DNA of 5,726 bases. Source: RGIG6353 sp045531285. Lineage in GTDB: Bacteria; Bacillota; Clostridia; Oscillospirales; SIG627. Position numbers and translations under genes: made by a program. The stretch lies in NCBI GenBank assembly GCA_045531285.1, contig JAZSDT010000164.1:1-5726 (forward strand). The letters run 5' to 3'. Every line of letters begins with the position of its first letter. Positions within the stretch are counted from its first letter, which is position 1. Positions 4,986-5,726 of this stretch are shown in pieces. Below the pieces are notes generated by a model. The model did not search any database. It was not told the DNA's origin and saw only the letters and a program-made list of their open reading frames with translations.

Positions 4986-5726
4986 ATGACAACAAACAAG
5001 ACAGTACTTAACTGGATTGCCGAAATCAAAGACCTCGTTACCCCCGACAACGTAGTTTGGATTGACGGCAGTGAAGAACAGATGGAAGCACTCCGCGCTG
5101 AATCTGTTGCCAGCGGCGAAATGATGAAGCTCAATGAAGATAAGCTTCCTGGATGTTATCTTCACAGAACAAAAGAAAACGACGTAGCGCGTGTTGAAGC
5201 AAGAACCTTCATATGTACTACAAAAGAAGAAGATGCAGGTCCCACAAACAACTGGTGCGCACCTTCTGAAATGTATAAAAAGCTTTATGACATAGCAAAG
5301 AACAGCTACAAGGGAAGAACAATGTATATCATTCCGTTCTCGATGGGTCCTATCGGCTCACCTCTTGCAAAGATTGGTATCGAGATCACAGATTCTATAT
5401 ACGTTGTTCTCAATATGATAATTATGACACGTGTAAGCCCCAAGGTATTTGATGTTCTCGGCGACAGCAACGACTGGGTAAGATGCTTACACTGTAAGTG
5501 TGATATCGACCCCGAAAACAGATATATCTGTCAGTTCCCCGAAGACAACACAATTATTTCTGTAAACTCAGGATACGGCGGAAACGTACTTCTTGGTAAA
5601 AAGTGTTTCGCGCTCAGAATTGCTTCTTATCAGGGATGGAAGGAAGGCTGGATGGCTGAGCATATGCTTATCCTCGGTATTCAGAATCCTAAGGGTGAAG
5701 TTAAGTACGTTGCTGCAGCGTTCCCC
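4986..5726 (+). CDS. pckG: Phosphoenolpyruvate carboxykinase (GTP), N-terminal part (cut by window end)
   Basis: 247 codons are open from ATG 4986 to the last base. A full enzyme is about 600 residues, so this is the first 40%. It interconverts oxaloacetate + GTP with PEP + CO2 + GDP in the cytosol. The GTP class is clear from DVARVEARTF (66-75, substrate-binding Arg69), the mobile loop YKGRTMYIIPFSMGPIGSPL (108-127), SGYGGN (195-200, active-site Tyr197), LLGKKCFALR (202-211) and GWMAEHMLILGIQNP (221-235). Lys206 and His226 match the two Mn ligands Lys and His, with the same 20-residue spacing as in vertebrate PEPCK. The window stops at KYVAAAFP, directly before the expected ACGKTN P-loop. 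The gene has its own promoter. In a fermenting Clostridia cell it may run towards oxaloacetate to fix CO2, though the sequence does not show direction. The ATP-type PEPCK of Bacillus is unrelated in these motifs. Confidence 0.97.
   Translation, partial: MTTNKTVLNWIAEIKDLVTPDNVVWIDGSEEQMEALRAESVASGEMMKLNEDKLPGCYLHRTKENDVARVEARTFICTTKEEDAGPTNNWCAPSEMYKKLYDIAKNSYKGRTMYIIPFSMGPIGSPLAKIGIEITDSIYVVLNMIIMTRVSPKVFDVLGDSNDWVRCLHCKCDIDPENRYICQFPEDNTIISVNSGYGGNVLLGKKCFALRIASYQGWKEGWMAEHMLILGIQNPKGEVKYVAAAFP

Noticed and set aside
4941..5165. Minus-strand open frame overlapping the PEPCK start
   Set aside because: It overlaps the conserved N-terminus of PEPCK and its leader, has no recognisable product, and is what an antisense shadow would look like.

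Overview
The window looks like chromosomal DNA from a low-GC Gram-positive anaerobe of the Clostridia (Bacillota). The evidence is an AT-rich composition, strong AGGAGG-type ribosome binding sites, use of TTG starts, and the gene order yggS-sepF-ylmG-divIVA-lspA-rluD, which is the classic segment downstream of the division and cell-wall cluster in Firmicutes. A split two-gene transketolase and a GTP-type PEP carboxykinase fit a fermentative gut- or rumen-type Clostridia lineage such as Oscillospirales. The exact family is inference.

Layout: positions 1-156 hold the last 51 codons of a YggS-family PLP homeostasis protein. Then come sepF (186-614), a ylmG/YggT membrane protein (621-902), divIVA (919-1473), lspA (1485-1955), an RluD-family pseudouridine synthase (1957-2904), and the transketolase N-terminal (2927-3754) and C-terminal (3771-4727) subunits. 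All are on the + strand with gaps of 1-29 nt, and no internal promoter or terminator is apparent. They therefore read as one transcription unit, which ends at a strong hairpin terminator at 4739-4777. A separate unit follows: an AT-rich regulatory region with an extended -10 promoter (4845-4872), a Rex-like dyad just upstream of it, and a leader of about 105 nt. It leads into a GTP-dependent PEP carboxykinase (from 4986) that is cut by the window end just before its P-loop.

How the genes work together: SepF tethers FtsZ to the membrane, DivIVA marks curved membrane at septa and poles, and YlmG is a small membrane partner of this division cluster. LspA matures lipoproteins and the RluD-like enzyme modifies rRNA. 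The transketolase pair links glycolysis to pentose synthesis. PEPCK interconverts PEP and oxaloacetate, probably in the carboxylating direction in a fermenter.

I see no mobile element, CRISPR array, tRNA, rRNA or wholly unknown gene, and nothing that amounts to a new system. The points most worth a second look are a perfect 12-bp inverted repeat inside ylmG, the Rex-like dyad upstream of PEPCK, the absence of ylmH from its usual place, a divergent YlmG, and a DivIVA with Val at its membrane-inserting tip.
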